DNA from: JABDCI01 sp964475835
Lineage (GTDB): Bacteria; Verrucomicrobiota; Verrucomicrobiia; JABWAM01
Length of the DNA stretch: 60,616 nt
Direction: 5' to 3'
Assembly (NCBI GenBank): GCA_964475835.1
Contig: CAYYYL010000016.1
Coordinates: 1-60,616 of the forward strand
Position 1 is the stretch's first letter, and every line of letters starts with the position of its first letter. This document shows, piece after piece, positions 44,049 to 52,495 of the stretch. The position numbers were made by a program, and so were the translations under genes. Under the pieces are notes generated by a model. It searched no databases. It saw only the letters and a list, made by a program, of their open reading frames with translations, and was not told where the DNA came from.

Positions 44049-44995
44049 TGTCCACCTCCGCGCATCATTTTAAAGCTGTGAAGCAGGCCGGGAAGAAGCG
44101 CATCGAGGGATTCCTGTGCGCCCCGGCTGCTGCCTGGGAAGTTGACGATCAGGGTTTTGTCCCGGAGTCCGGCAAGTCCCCTGGAAAGCATGGCGTAGGG
44201 GGTGCGTTCCCTGCCGAATCCACGCATGGCTTCGCTGATTCCCGGAATCTCCTTTTCGATCACGCGGCGAGTCGCTTCGACGGCGCAATCCCGGGGACCG
44301 AGCCCGGAGCCCCCGGTGGTCAGGATGAGATCGACTTTGCCGGAGCATTTCGCCTTCAACCACCGTTCGATTTTGGCCGTTTCGTCCGGGAGAATGTCAT
44401 AGGTCACAACGTCGATGTCTTCGCGGGAAAGGCGTTCGCGTAGAATGAGTCCGGATTTGTCTTGGCGATTTCCAGCGAACGTGGAATCCGAACAGACCAG
44501 AATGGCGGCCTTCAGTTTGGGTGAGAACGAATCCTCGTAGTCGTGATAGCCCCCCGTTTTTTCGATCAGATGAGTGGGGCCGATATCGAGATTCTCGTCG
44601 ATGGGTTTCAGAAGATCGTAGAGGTTCAGGGCCGCCAGCTGTGCGGCGAGCAGGGCTTCAATTTCCACACCGGTTCGGTCCACGGCTTCGACATGGGTGC
44701 GGATGGTGATGTGGTCGTCGTGGAGTTCAAATTCCACGGTGACCACGTCGAGGGACACCTGATGGCAGAAGGGGACGAGTTCGGCGCAGCGTTTGACTCC
44801 CCCAAGGACCGCCGCGCGCGTGAGCTCAAACACGTTGCCCTTTGGAATGGTCCCGGATCGGATGCGTTCGATGGTTTTTTTACTGGCTTGGACGGAGGTT
44901 TCGGCTTTCGCGGTACGATGGGTGGAAAACTTGGAGGCGACATTGCGCATGCCCCCGGTATTCATGTGGGATTTTTTTTGGATCAGCTTAGCCAT
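44045..44995 (-). CDS. moaCB: Fused MoaC-MogA/MoaB protein
   Basis: The 316-residue protein joins two Moco steps. Residues 1-150 are MoaC, with ELTRAAVLGGVKRCAELVPF, CHQVSLD and VEIEALLAAQLAALNLYDLLK, which converts the GTP-derived intermediate to cyclic pyranopterin. Residues 160-316 are MogA/MoaB-like, with LTTGGSGLGPRDCAVEATRR and PGISEAMRGFG, which adenylylates molybdopterin. ATG 44995 is the family start. It overlaps moeA by 4 bp and the TSUP gene by 13 bp. Confidence 0.93.
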   Translation of the reverse strand: MAKLIQKKSHMNTGGMRNVASKFSTHRTAKAETSVQASKKTIERIRSGTIPKGNVFELTRAAVLGGVKRCAELVPFCHQVSLDVVTVEFELHDDHITIRTHVEAVDRTGVEIEALLAAQLAALNLYDLLKPIDENLDIGPTHLIEKTGGYHDYEDSFSPKLKAAILVCSDSTFAGNRQDKSGLILRERLSREDIDVVTYDILPDETAKIERWLKAKCSGKVDLILTTGGSGLGPRDCAVEATRRVIEKEIPGISEAMRGFGRERTPYAMLSRGLAGLRDKTLIVNFPGSSRGAQESLDALLPGLLHSFKMMRGGGH

Positions 44996-45720
44996 AATCG
45001 AATCGAGGCGTAGAGGGTGAGGATCGCCGTCACGCGGACCAGCAGGATGGGTTGTGCCCTGCGGGAACCGAATGTGGAACCAATGAATCCCCCTCCAAGA
45101 ACGGCGGCGGCAAGCCAGCTGAAGGTGGAGAAGGAAACATCGTGGTGGGACTTCTGAAGTTGTCCCATCAGACCGGCGAGGGAGTTGAGAAGAATGAAGA
45201 GACTTGCGGAGGCAGCAATCTGCTGGGGCTTGCCCCAGCGCAACAGGTTGAGGAGAGGTGAAAGAAAGATACCACCGCCAATCCCGGTGAGACCCGCAAG
45301 AGTGCCGAGGATGCCACCGATCCACGGGCCGTGAACCCAAATGGAATGGGGAATGGGACGTGCTTCATGGGTGGCCTGCCGGGAAACCAGAAGGGTGATG
45401 CCCGCGGCAAAAAGCGTGAAGGCCAGGAGTCCGAGGAACACGTGTCTGTCCAGGGAAAGGGATCCCGCCCACCAGGCGGCGGGAATGGAAGTCACCAGGA
45501 AGGGAAAAAGCAGACGGGGGGAAAGATGTCCGGCTTGCACGAAGCGCCAGGATCCAAGGGAGACGACGATCACATTGCAAAGGAGTGAAAGGATGGGAAT
45601 GACCTGATAAGGGGTGCCGAAAAGAACGAGTAGGGCGGTATAGGATGACCCACCCCCGAATCCCACCAGGGAGTACGCGGTGGCCACGATGAAGAAGAGA
45701 ATGGGCAGTGCGGGGGTCAT
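44983..45720 (-). CDS. TSUP/TauE-SafE family membrane transporter
   Basis: The 245-residue protein has about eight helices and the two family repeats AYSLVGFGGGSSYTALLVLF and LAGLTGIGGGIFLSPLLNLL. TSUP proteins move anions such as sulfite, sulfonates or other oxoanions across the inner membrane. Its position inside the cofactor operon, overlapping both neighbours (4 bp with moaE, 13 bp with moaCB), suggests a tie to molybdopterin sulfur or to the nitrate system. The substrate is unknown. Confidence 0.88.
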   Translation of the reverse strand: MTPALPILFFIVATAYSLVGFGGGSSYTALLVLFGTPYQVIPILSLLCNVIVVSLGSWRFVQAGHLSPRLLFPFLVTSIPAAWWAGSLSLDRHVFLGLLAFTLFAAGITLLVSRQATHEARPIPHSIWVHGPWIGGILGTLAGLTGIGGGIFLSPLLNLLRWGKPQQIAASASLFILLNSLAGLMGQLQKSHHDVSFSTFSWLAAAVLGGGFIGSTFGSRRAQPILLVRVTAILTLYASIRLWLS

Positions 45721-46160
45721 GACGAAAGCGGTAGGGGGTCGACGGGCCGGACAGTCATGTGAATCCATTGAGAGGAGTCATCCTCGTAAAATTCCTGTTT
45801 CCAGATGGGAACACGGGCTTTTACGGATTCAACGATGGCTTCACAGGCGGCAAAGGCGGGATGACGATGGGCTGCCTGTACGCCCACCCAGATGGCGATA
45901 TCCCCAATGTGAAGATGGCCCACGCGATGAACGCAAACGGCCTTTTCGATGGCGTGCTTATGAAGGACCTCATCGAGAATGCGGTCCCCTTCCTTTAGGG
46001 CAAGGGGTTCAAAGCATTCGTACAGGAGGGATTGGACTCGGCGTCCATCGTTTTGATTTCTCACACGTCCTTCAAAGACGACAAGACCGCCCGCGGAGAT
46101 TGATTCCAGTTGCCGACGCAGGGATTCAGTGTTGATGGGGTGAGATGTGATTCGAAACAT
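45717..46160 (-). CDS. moaE: Molybdopterin synthase large subunit MoaE
   Basis: The 147-residue protein has GGLVVFEGRVRNQNDGRRVQ, LLYECFEPLALKEGD, HRVGHLHIGDIAIWVGV, HRHPAFAACEAIVESVKARV and PIWKQEFYEDDSSQW, all MoaE marks, including the catalytic lysine in PIWKQE. With MoaD it puts the dithiolene sulfurs into molybdopterin. It follows moaD by 2 bp. Confidence 0.96.
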   Translation of the reverse strand: MFRITSHPINTESLRRQLESISAGGLVVFEGRVRNQNDGRRVQSLLYECFEPLALKEGDRILDEVLHKHAIEKAVCVHRVGHLHIGDIAIWVGVQAAHRHPAFAACEAIVESVKARVPIWKQEFYEDDSSQWIHMTVRPVDPLPLSS

Positions 46161-46162
46161 GG

Positions 46163-46405
46163 TCAACCTCCGGCGAATGGGGGAAGAAAGGCGAGGGTGT
46201 CCCCGTGGCAAATAGGAGTGTCCCAATCGGCGAATTCCTCGTTGATCGCAAGTTTCACATACTGGCGGTCCGCGTTCCACGGAAGTCGATTCTCCAGTTC
46301 AATCCACAACTGGGAGGCGGTGGTCGCTTCGGTTTCAAGGGTTTCATCCGAACATCCGCGTTCTGTTCGAAGTCCTCCAAAGTAGTGAAGGTGAATCGTT
46401 TTCAC
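46163..46405 (-). CDS. moaD: Molybdopterin synthase sulfur carrier subunit MoaD
   Basis: The 80-residue ubiquitin-like protein ends in GDTLAFLPPFAGG, whose C-terminal Gly-Gly carries the thiocarboxylate sulfur. The N-terminal strand IHLHYFGGLRTERG fits the family. The activating enzyme MoeB is not in the window. It overlaps mobA by 4 bp. Confidence 0.94.
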   Translation of the reverse strand: MKTIHLHYFGGLRTERGCSDETLETEATTASQLWIELENRLPWNADRQYVKLAINEEFADWDTPICHGDTLAFLPPFAGG

Positions 46406-47028
46406 GCAGAGGCCGGTTTTCTAAAGGTTTGCATGGCCTGGGTGAATTCCTGAGGAGTGTTCAGGCTGCGAAATTCCCCGAGAGCAGGGCATGGAATGGT
46501 CTGAACATCCATGGTGAAGAGGGCCTGGTTTGGACCATGGATTCCCCGGGTGATCGCATGCTTGAACGGTTCGAAACTTCCGGGTTCATAAATGGCGCAG
46601 AGGGGCTCCATTATTCCTGTTTCCGGATGAACGAACACCGTTGCGGTTCGATGCGGATTGCGGGATTCGACAAGAATCTGAAGCGTGTCCGAAGTGATCA
46701 TGGGCATGTCACACGCGAGAACGAGCCAGGCTGCGGAAGGAATTTGCTGCATGGCCGACAGAATGCCATTTAGAGGGGTTTGAAATGGAAAGGCGTCGTG
46801 AATCAGGGAAAGTCCGTTGAAGGCGGGATCGCTGGTTTGCGATGCACGGATGGAAACATGAACCTGTTGGCAATGGGGTTGTAAAAGTTTGCTGCCATGT
46901 CGGGATTGGATTTCTGAATGATAGCGAAGCCCCGCCTTGGGTTCGCCCATACGGCTGCTGCTGCCTCCACAGAGGAGAAGGCCGTGGAGCGGGGGGCTGG
47001 ATGCAGGTACGGCTGTCATGCCATTCAT
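46402..47028 (-). CDS. mobA: Molybdenum cofactor guanylyltransferase MobA
   Basis: The 208-residue protein shows the nucleotide-binding LLLCGGSSSRMGEPKAGL, LNGILSAMQQIPSAAWLVLA and CDMPMI. It converts Mo-molybdopterin to the MGD form used by Nas/Nap-type enzymes, which suits the reductase encoded next door. ATG 47028 overlaps moaA by 4 bp; a frame to 47049 is less likely. Confidence 0.9.
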   Translation of the reverse strand: MNGMTAVPASSPPLHGLLLCGGSSSRMGEPKAGLRYHSEIQSRHGSKLLQPHCQQVHVSIRASQTSDPAFNGLSLIHDAFPFQTPLNGILSAMQQIPSAAWLVLACDMPMITSDTLQILVESRNPHRTATVFVHPETGIMEPLCAIYEPGSFEPFKHAITRGIHGPNQALFTMDVQTIPCPALGEFRSLNTPQEFTQAMQTFRKPASA

Positions 47029-48014
47029 CCTCCGATCGCGTGCATGCACCGCGAAGGTTGATACTGGTCCCGCATGGTATGCTCCAGGGGCTTGATGACG
47101 AGTGTTTGTTCGAAGATGGCGGCGATCTCGTCATCTCCGGCTCCGTTGCGGAGGGTGGCGCGCAGATCCACTTCGTCATGATTCCCCAGGCAGGGACGCA
47201 GCTTGCCGTCGGCGGTAAGGCGGATCTTGTTGCACGATTCGCAAAAGTGCAGATTGGTCATCATTCCGATGAATCCCAAGGTGGCGCCGGTTTTCTCGAG
47301 CTTGTAGTAGCGGGCTGGGCCATGCCCGAATTGGATGTTTTCAAGAGGGATCAGCCGGTCTTTTTCCCCAAGCCGCCGGATAACTTCCCCGATGGGCAGA
47401 AAGTTGGCTTCTGTGAGCATCTCCGTGGTGGTGATGGGCATCAATTCAATGAATCGAAGAATAAGCTGTTGTTCCGCCGCGAAACGGACAAGAGGCCAGA
47501 TTTCGTCCTCATTCATGCCCCGCATTAGGACGGCATTGAGTTTGATGCTGGGAAAACCGAGTCGGACGGCTATTCGAATCCCTTCAATCACAGGCTGAAC
47601 CTCAGCTTTGGTGATTTTTCGGTAAGTGGTGGGGGTCAGGGCATCGAGACTGATGTTGAGGCTCTGCACTCCGGCAGCTCGCAGTCCTTCGCCCAGTTTT
47701 GGAAGGAAAGTGCCGTTCGTGGAAATGCCGAGGGAATCCACTCCGGTGATGCGTTTGAGGTCCGCCAGAAAATCGACGACATTCCGTCGCAGGAGCGGTT
47801 CACCTCCGGTGACACGAAACTTGCGAAAGCCGAGCCTGGTTGCGACGCGTACGACTCTGAGAATCTCCTCATAAGTCAGGACTTCATCACGTTCCTTCCA
47901 ATCGACGAGCCCTTCCGGCATGCAATAGACGCAACGTTCGTTGCATCGATCCGTGATCGAAATGCGAAGGTAGTCGATCGGGCGGCGATGGGGGTCCAAT
48001 CGGGCCATGCTCAT
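47025..48014 (-). CDS. moaA: GTP 3',8-cyclase MoaA
   Basis: The 329-residue radical SAM enzyme has the N-terminal cluster TDRCNERCVYCMPEG, FRVTGGEPLLR, and the second cluster FCESCNKIRLTADGKLRPC. It ends in the expected Gly-Gly (MHAIGG). It starts cofactor synthesis from GTP. It is the first gene of the moaA-mobA-moaD-moaE-TSUP-moaCB-moeA operon. I saw no FNR-type box in the 180 bp before it. Confidence 0.96.
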   Translation of the reverse strand: MSMARLDPHRRPIDYLRISITDRCNERCVYCMPEGLVDWKERDEVLTYEEILRVVRVATRLGFRKFRVTGGEPLLRRNVVDFLADLKRITGVDSLGISTNGTFLPKLGEGLRAAGVQSLNISLDALTPTTYRKITKAEVQPVIEGIRIAVRLGFPSIKLNAVLMRGMNEDEIWPLVRFAAEQQLILRFIELMPITTTEMLTEANFLPIGEVIRRLGEKDRLIPLENIQFGHGPARYYKLEKTGATLGFIGMMTNLHFCESCNKIRLTADGKLRPCLGNHDEVDLRATLRNGAGDDEIAAIFEQTLVIKPLEHTMRDQYQPSRCMHAIGG

Positions 48015-48195
48015 GGGTGATGGAAGAATGATTTCAAACCACCGGAGAGTAGCAGCTTGCAGATCATGGCACAACGTTGACGTTATGCCGGAGCATCCAA
48101 CGGCACTCCATTGAGAGATAGGAGAATCGCCCCTAACAGGTTGCTAAATATGTGGAAACGACCATTCCGACTTTTTCAGGAAGCTGCTAATGCAA

Positions 48196-49260
48196 TCAAT
48201 CCCAGCTCAGATTCCCGGCGGACTGATACTCCGTGACCCGGGTTTCGAAGAAGTTCTTCTCCTTTCCGAGATCGATCGTTTCGCTCATCCAGGGGAAGGG
48301 GTTGCGGGAGCCGTATTGAGTAGGCAGGCCGATGCGTTCAAGCCGACGATCGGCGATGTGCTGCACGTATTCGCGAAAGAGATTGGCGTTGAGGCCCAGA
48401 ATTCCATCCGGAATGCAGTCGATCGCATAGGCGATCTCAAGCTCCACCGCCTGACGGACTTTCTGGATGAGATGATCCTGAAAGCCGGTAGTCCAGATTT
48501 CGGGGTTTTCCTCCTTCAGAGTGTTGATGAGATCGATGCCAAAGTTCAGGTGGATGGTCTCATCCCGCATGATGTACTGGAATTGCTCGCCAATACCGGT
48601 CATGCGGTTCTGACGATGAAAGGAGAGAATCATGACAAATCCACTATAGAAAAAGATTCCCTCCATGATGACGTAGAAGCCCACCAGGTTTTCGAGAAAC
48701 TTTTGCTTCCCCTCGAATGTTTCAGTGGTGAATCCCGGTTTCATCAGGTCTTCGGTCAGGGTGATCTCAAAGATGTCCTTGTCGTGGATGGTGTTCACCT
48801 CGTGGTACATGTTGAAAATTTCCCGCTGATCGAGGGAGAGGGATTCCACGATATAGTGGAAGGTGTGGGTGTGAATGGCTTCTTCGAAAGCCTGGCGGAG
48901 GAGGTATTGCCGGGCCTCGGGATTGGTGACCTGCTTGAAGATCGCGAGCACGATATTGTTGCCCACGAGGCTTTCCGCCGTGCTGAAGAATCCGAGATTG
49001 CGCATGATCACCTTGCGCTCTGCAGCCGAGAGTTTGTCGGATTTCCACAGTTCGATATCTTTCGTCATGGGCACCTCGGTGGGCATCCAGTGGTTCGCGC
49101 ATCCGTTGAGGTAGTGTTCCCATGCCCAGTGATACTTTAGGGGCATCAGTTGATTGACGTCGGCGGCGCGGCAGTTGATTAGGCGTTTTTCCTGGGGATC
49201 GAGGCTTTTGGTGAGGTCACGAAGTTCGGCAGGAGTTTCGGAAAGGGTGCAGCAGGACAT
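48196..49260 (-). CDS. nrdB: Ribonucleotide reductase small subunit, class Ic-like R2
   Basis: The 354-residue R2 has metal ligands in FFSTAESL (Glu96), FEEAIHTH (Glu127, His130), then EGIFFYSGF and RDETIHLNFG. Position 134, where standard class Ia R2 has the radical tyrosine, is Phe, and the first ligand is Glu where class Ia has Asp. This pair of changes is known from Chlamydia trachomatis R2, which uses a Mn/Fe centre instead of a tyrosyl radical. It makes deoxynucleotides with NrdA, encoded 47 bp upstream. Confidence 0.94.
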   Translation of the reverse strand: MSCCTLSETPAELRDLTKSLDPQEKRLINCRAADVNQLMPLKYHWAWEHYLNGCANHWMPTEVPMTKDIELWKSDKLSAAERKVIMRNLGFFSTAESLVGNNIVLAIFKQVTNPEARQYLLRQAFEEAIHTHTFHYIVESLSLDQREIFNMYHEVNTIHDKDIFEITLTEDLMKPGFTTETFEGKQKFLENLVGFYVIMEGIFFYSGFVMILSFHRQNRMTGIGEQFQYIMRDETIHLNFGIDLINTLKEENPEIWTTGFQDHLIQKVRQAVELEIAYAIDCIPDGILGLNANLFREYVQHIADRRLERIGLPTQYGSRNPFPWMSETIDLGKEKNFFETRVTEYQSAGNLSWD

Positions 49261-49307
49261 AAGGGGATGGGGTTGGAAGGTGGAGTGGGAGAAGTAAAGG
49301 TTGAGGA

Positions 49308-52184
49308 TTACTGGCAGCTTTCGCAGGTTGGATCGTCGAGGCTGCAAGCTTTGGGCGGGGTGGGGCTGGGCCGGGCGAGAACGACATTGCTGGAGGCCGA
49401 TTTGCTTTTCATCCACCGGGGCTGGATACCGCGTCGATTGACGTCCAGGGTGGACTTCTCGATCTGCGTCGCGGCGAGCGTGCGAAGGTAGTAGGTGGTC
49501 TTGAGTCCCTTTTCCCAGGCAAGCATGTACATGTCGTGCAGCTTTCTTCCGCTGGGTGCGGCCAGATAGAGATTGAGGGACTGGCCCATGTCGACCCATT
49601 TCTGGCGGCGGCTTGCGCACTCGATGAGCCACTTGGGATCGATCTCGAACGAGGTGAGATAGAGGTCCTTCAACTCCCGGGGAATGCGGGGGATTTCCGT
49701 CAACACGCCGTCGAAGTGCTTCAAATCCTCAAGCATCTCGGGGTCCCAGAGGCCCAATGCCTTCAGATCCTCGTAAAGGAAGGTGTTGAGGACTGCGAAT
49801 TCACCGGAGAGATTGGACTTGGCATAGAGGTGTTTGTAGGTGGGTTCGATGGACTGAACCGCGCCGGTGATGTTGGAGATGGTGGCCGTCGGGGCGATGG
49901 CCATGGTGTTGCTGTTGCGCATGCCGTGTTCCCGGATCGCCTTGCGGACGGTGCACCAGTTCATGGTGGTGGAGCGATCGACAAAGAAATGCCCGCCGCG
50001 TTCGCGGGCGAGAAGATCGAGCGTATCGATGGGGAGCAGTCCCTGATCCCACTTGCTGCCCTTGAAAGTTTCATAGGGGCCGCGCTCCCGGGCGAGTTCC
50101 GTGGAGGCGAGAATCGCGTAATAGGAGATCATCTCCATGCTGCGATCGGCAAATGCCACGGCGGCGGGACTGGCATAACTGATCCGCATTTTATAGAGCG
50201 CATCCTGGAATCCCATGAGGCCGAGGCCGATGGGGCGATGTCGCAGATTGGAGATCTTTGCTTCAGGTGTCGGATAGAAGTTGATGTCGATAACGTTGTC
50301 GAGCATGCGCATGGCCGTGCGCACCGTGCCCGCCACAAGTTCCTCGTCAAGGCCCCCTCCCTTGAGATGAGCCCCGAGATTGATGGAGCCGAGGTTGCAG
50401 ACCGCCGTTTCGTCCGCCGAAGTGTTGAGCAGGATTTCGGTGCAGAGATTGGAGCTGTGCACCACGCCGACGTGATGCTGGGGGGAGCGGATATTGGAGG
50501 GATCTTTGAAGGTGATCCAGGGGTGCCCTGTTTCAAAGAGCATGGAAAGCATTTTTCGCCAGAGCACCATGGCTTCGACTTGCTTGTGCTGTCGAAGTTC
50601 TCCCCGCGCAGCCATTTCCTCGTAGTGCAGATAGCGCGCTTCAAAGGCGGCACCGTAGAGTTCATGGAGGTCGGGAACCTCCACGGGGTTGAAAAGCGTC
50701 CACTGTTTCTGGGCGGCGACCCGTTTCATGAAAAGATCGGGAATCCAGTTGGCGGTGTTCATGTCGTGGGTGCGGCGTCGCTCGTCGCCCGTGTTTTTTC
50801 GAAGCTCGAGAAAGTCCTCGATGTCGAGGTGCCACGTCTCCAGATAGGCACACATGGCGCCCTTGCGTTTGCCCCCCTGATTGACGGCCACGGCGGTGTC
50901 ATTGGCGACTTTGAGAAAGGGAATCACTCCCTGGCTGTGGCCATTGGTTCCCTTGATCTGGCCGCCTGTGGCGCGGACACTGGTCCAGTCGTTTCCGAGG
51001 CCTCCGGCCCATTTGGAGAGCCGTGCGTCATCCGCCACAACTTTGAAAATATGATCGAGGTCATCCATCACGGTCGAGAGATAGCAGGAGCTTAATTGGG
51101 GGTGAAGAGTTCCCGAATTGAAGAGCGTGGGGGTGGAGGACATGAACAGGAACTGCGAGAGGACGTTGTAGAACTCGATCGCCCGCTCCTCCCTTTTGGG
51201 TTCATGGAGTGCGAGTCCCATGGCCACACGCATCCAGAAGTATTGAGGCGTCTCGAGGCGGCGCCCCTCGTGATGGATCAGGTAGCGGTCGTAGAGGGTC
51301 TGAAGTCCCATGTGTGAGAAGGACTCGTCCCGCTCATGCCGCAGGGCTCCAGAGAGCTGTTCCAGATTGAAGTGCAGCATGTCCGGATGCAATCGGTTGA
51401 GATTGACACCAAGGGCGATGTATTCGGCGAACCGGGAGGCATGAACTTCGTCAAGATCCGGGCTTCCAAGGGTCTCCCGGTAGATGATTCGTAGAAGGAG
51501 ACGGGCAGCCACCGTACTGTGGATCGGGTCCTGTTCGATATGAGTGCGCGCGGCCATGATGTTGGCCTTTTCAATTTCCACCACAGTCACTTTTTCGTAC
51601 AGGTTTTGGATTGATTCGGACGTGAGATCCTTTGCGGAAGTCCGATCTTCGAATCCGGCACAGGCGCGTTGAAAGGTTTTCAGAATGCGATTCGCATCGA
51701 ACCGCTCCTTCATCCCATCCCGGGTGGTGACATAGGTGGGTGCGGAGGAAAGACCTTCGGGGACGGGGGACGATGGGGTCTCGGCGGGAGCAGGGGCTGA
51801 GGATTTCGCTTCGCGGGCTTTTTTTCGTTCCTCCCGGTAGAGGATGTATCGACGGGCAATCGCATGGTGACCATGGGCCATCAATTGGGATTCCACGATG
51901 TCCTGAATCTGCTCCACCTGGGTGGGCTCGGTGCGGACCAGTCGGGCAAGGACGAGTTTGACGGCTCCTTCCGTGGTCACCCGAACCTGTTCCAGATCGG
52001 AGTTGGTCAGGGATTCCCCATGCGCTTCACGTTCCGCACGGAAGGCGTTCTCGAGGGCGAGAGCGATACGGGCTTCATTGAAAAGATCACGCCGTCCGTC
52101 GCGCTTGGTGATGTAAAACTCCGCAGTATGGAGGGGATCGACGTTGTTGAAAACCAGTTGTTCGGATGGATGATCGCTGATCAT
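49308..52184 (-). CDS. nrdA: Ribonucleotide reductase large subunit, class I, two ATP cones
   Basis: The 958-residue R1 has two N-terminal ATP-cone domains in tandem (about 20-115 and 150-245), a linker rich in Pro/Ala, and the catalytic barrel. Key parts are SSTPTLFNSGTLHPQLSSCY, NLCTEILLN, TAVCNLGSINL and RNSNTMAIAPTATISNI. The tail DDPTCESCQ has the redox cysteine pair renewed by thioredoxin. The duplicated cones point to strong ATP/dATP control. ATG 52184 is the likely start; a frame to 52256 adds 24 residues. Confidence 0.96.
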   Translation of the reverse strand: MISDHPSEQLVFNNVDPLHTAEFYITKRDGRRDLFNEARIALALENAFRAEREAHGESLTNSDLEQVRVTTEGAVKLVLARLVRTEPTQVEQIQDIVESQLMAHGHHAIARRYILYREERKKAREAKSSAPAPAETPSSPVPEGLSSAPTYVTTRDGMKERFDANRILKTFQRACAGFEDRTSAKDLTSESIQNLYEKVTVVEIEKANIMAARTHIEQDPIHSTVAARLLLRIIYRETLGSPDLDEVHASRFAEYIALGVNLNRLHPDMLHFNLEQLSGALRHERDESFSHMGLQTLYDRYLIHHEGRRLETPQYFWMRVAMGLALHEPKREERAIEFYNVLSQFLFMSSTPTLFNSGTLHPQLSSCYLSTVMDDLDHIFKVVADDARLSKWAGGLGNDWTSVRATGGQIKGTNGHSQGVIPFLKVANDTAVAVNQGGKRKGAMCAYLETWHLDIEDFLELRKNTGDERRRTHDMNTANWIPDLFMKRVAAQKQWTLFNPVEVPDLHELYGAAFEARYLHYEEMAARGELRQHKQVEAMVLWRKMLSMLFETGHPWITFKDPSNIRSPQHHVGVVHSSNLCTEILLNTSADETAVCNLGSINLGAHLKGGGLDEELVAGTVRTAMRMLDNVIDINFYPTPEAKISNLRHRPIGLGLMGFQDALYKMRISYASPAAVAFADRSMEMISYYAILASTELARERGPYETFKGSKWDQGLLPIDTLDLLARERGGHFFVDRSTTMNWCTVRKAIREHGMRNSNTMAIAPTATISNITGAVQSIEPTYKHLYAKSNLSGEFAVLNTFLYEDLKALGLWDPEMLEDLKHFDGVLTEIPRIPRELKDLYLTSFEIDPKWLIECASRRQKWVDMGQSLNLYLAAPSGRKLHDMYMLAWEKGLKTTYYLRTLAATQIEKSTLDVNRRGIQPRWMKSKSASSNVVLARPSPTPPKACSLDDPTCESCQ

Positions 52185-52298
52185 GGGATGGGATGATTTT
52201 GAGGGATGAATCGTGATTCGAACTCCGAGAAAGCATCTTTTTTTTCCGTTCAACAACCATCCTCAGGATAGGGGGAGAAATGAATATGAACGGAAAAG

Positions 52299-52346
52299 AC
52301 ACTACAGGGAGTGGTGGATCAATTAACTTGGTACTACCCGTAGTAA
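52299..52346. promoter_or_regulatory. Candidate tandem NrdR boxes
   Basis: Two 16-bp sites, ACACTACAGGGAGTGG (52299-52314) and GTACTACCCGTAGTAA (52331-52346), are separated by 16 bp. Both keep the ACTA start of the NrdR consensus acaCwAtATaTwGtgt; the second contains the perfect palindrome TACTAC-CC-GTAGTA (52332-52345) and the full CwA...TwG core. Spacing of 32 bp between sites is the arrangement known for NrdR operators. They lie 115-160 bp before nrdA. Individual matches are only moderate. Confidence 0.5.
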
Positions 52347-52370
52347 ATCGAAACAAGGTCTGTCAAAGCA

Positions 52371-52376
52371 AACGGG
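52371..52376 (-). promoter_or_regulatory. Possible -35 box for nrdAB
   Basis: A perfect TTGACA on the minus strand lies upstream of the second NrdR-like box. A -10 at normal spacing would fall on that box, which would suit repression by NrdR, although no good -10 hexamer is visible. Confidence 0.35.
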
Positions 52377-52495
52377 CGACTCTGCCATCCTTTTTTCAAC
52401 GAAAGGTGTTGGTGTGGAGGAGCGGATGCTTTGTGACGAATTGTGCTTTAACTCTTGAATTTGAAAAACATCCTGTAAATATCGGGCAGTCTCTT

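Larger units (their letters stand above)
52185..52495. other. Divergent regulatory region between nrdA and the HDOD gene
   Basis: The 311-bp region holds the candidate NrdR boxes and nrdA promoter listed separately. The HDOD open frame could extend back into it from 52496, but that part has no family sequence. Nothing else is recognised. Confidence 0.6.

Noticed and set aside
32209..48014. Full denitrification or DNRA pathway
   Set aside because: No nirK, nirS, nrfA, nirB, norB or nosZ was found, so the sequence supports only reduction of nitrate to nitrite.
48075..48195. FNR-type box in front of moaA
   Set aside because: No TTGAT-N4-ATCAA-like palindrome is present, so anaerobic control of the cofactor operon is not supported there.
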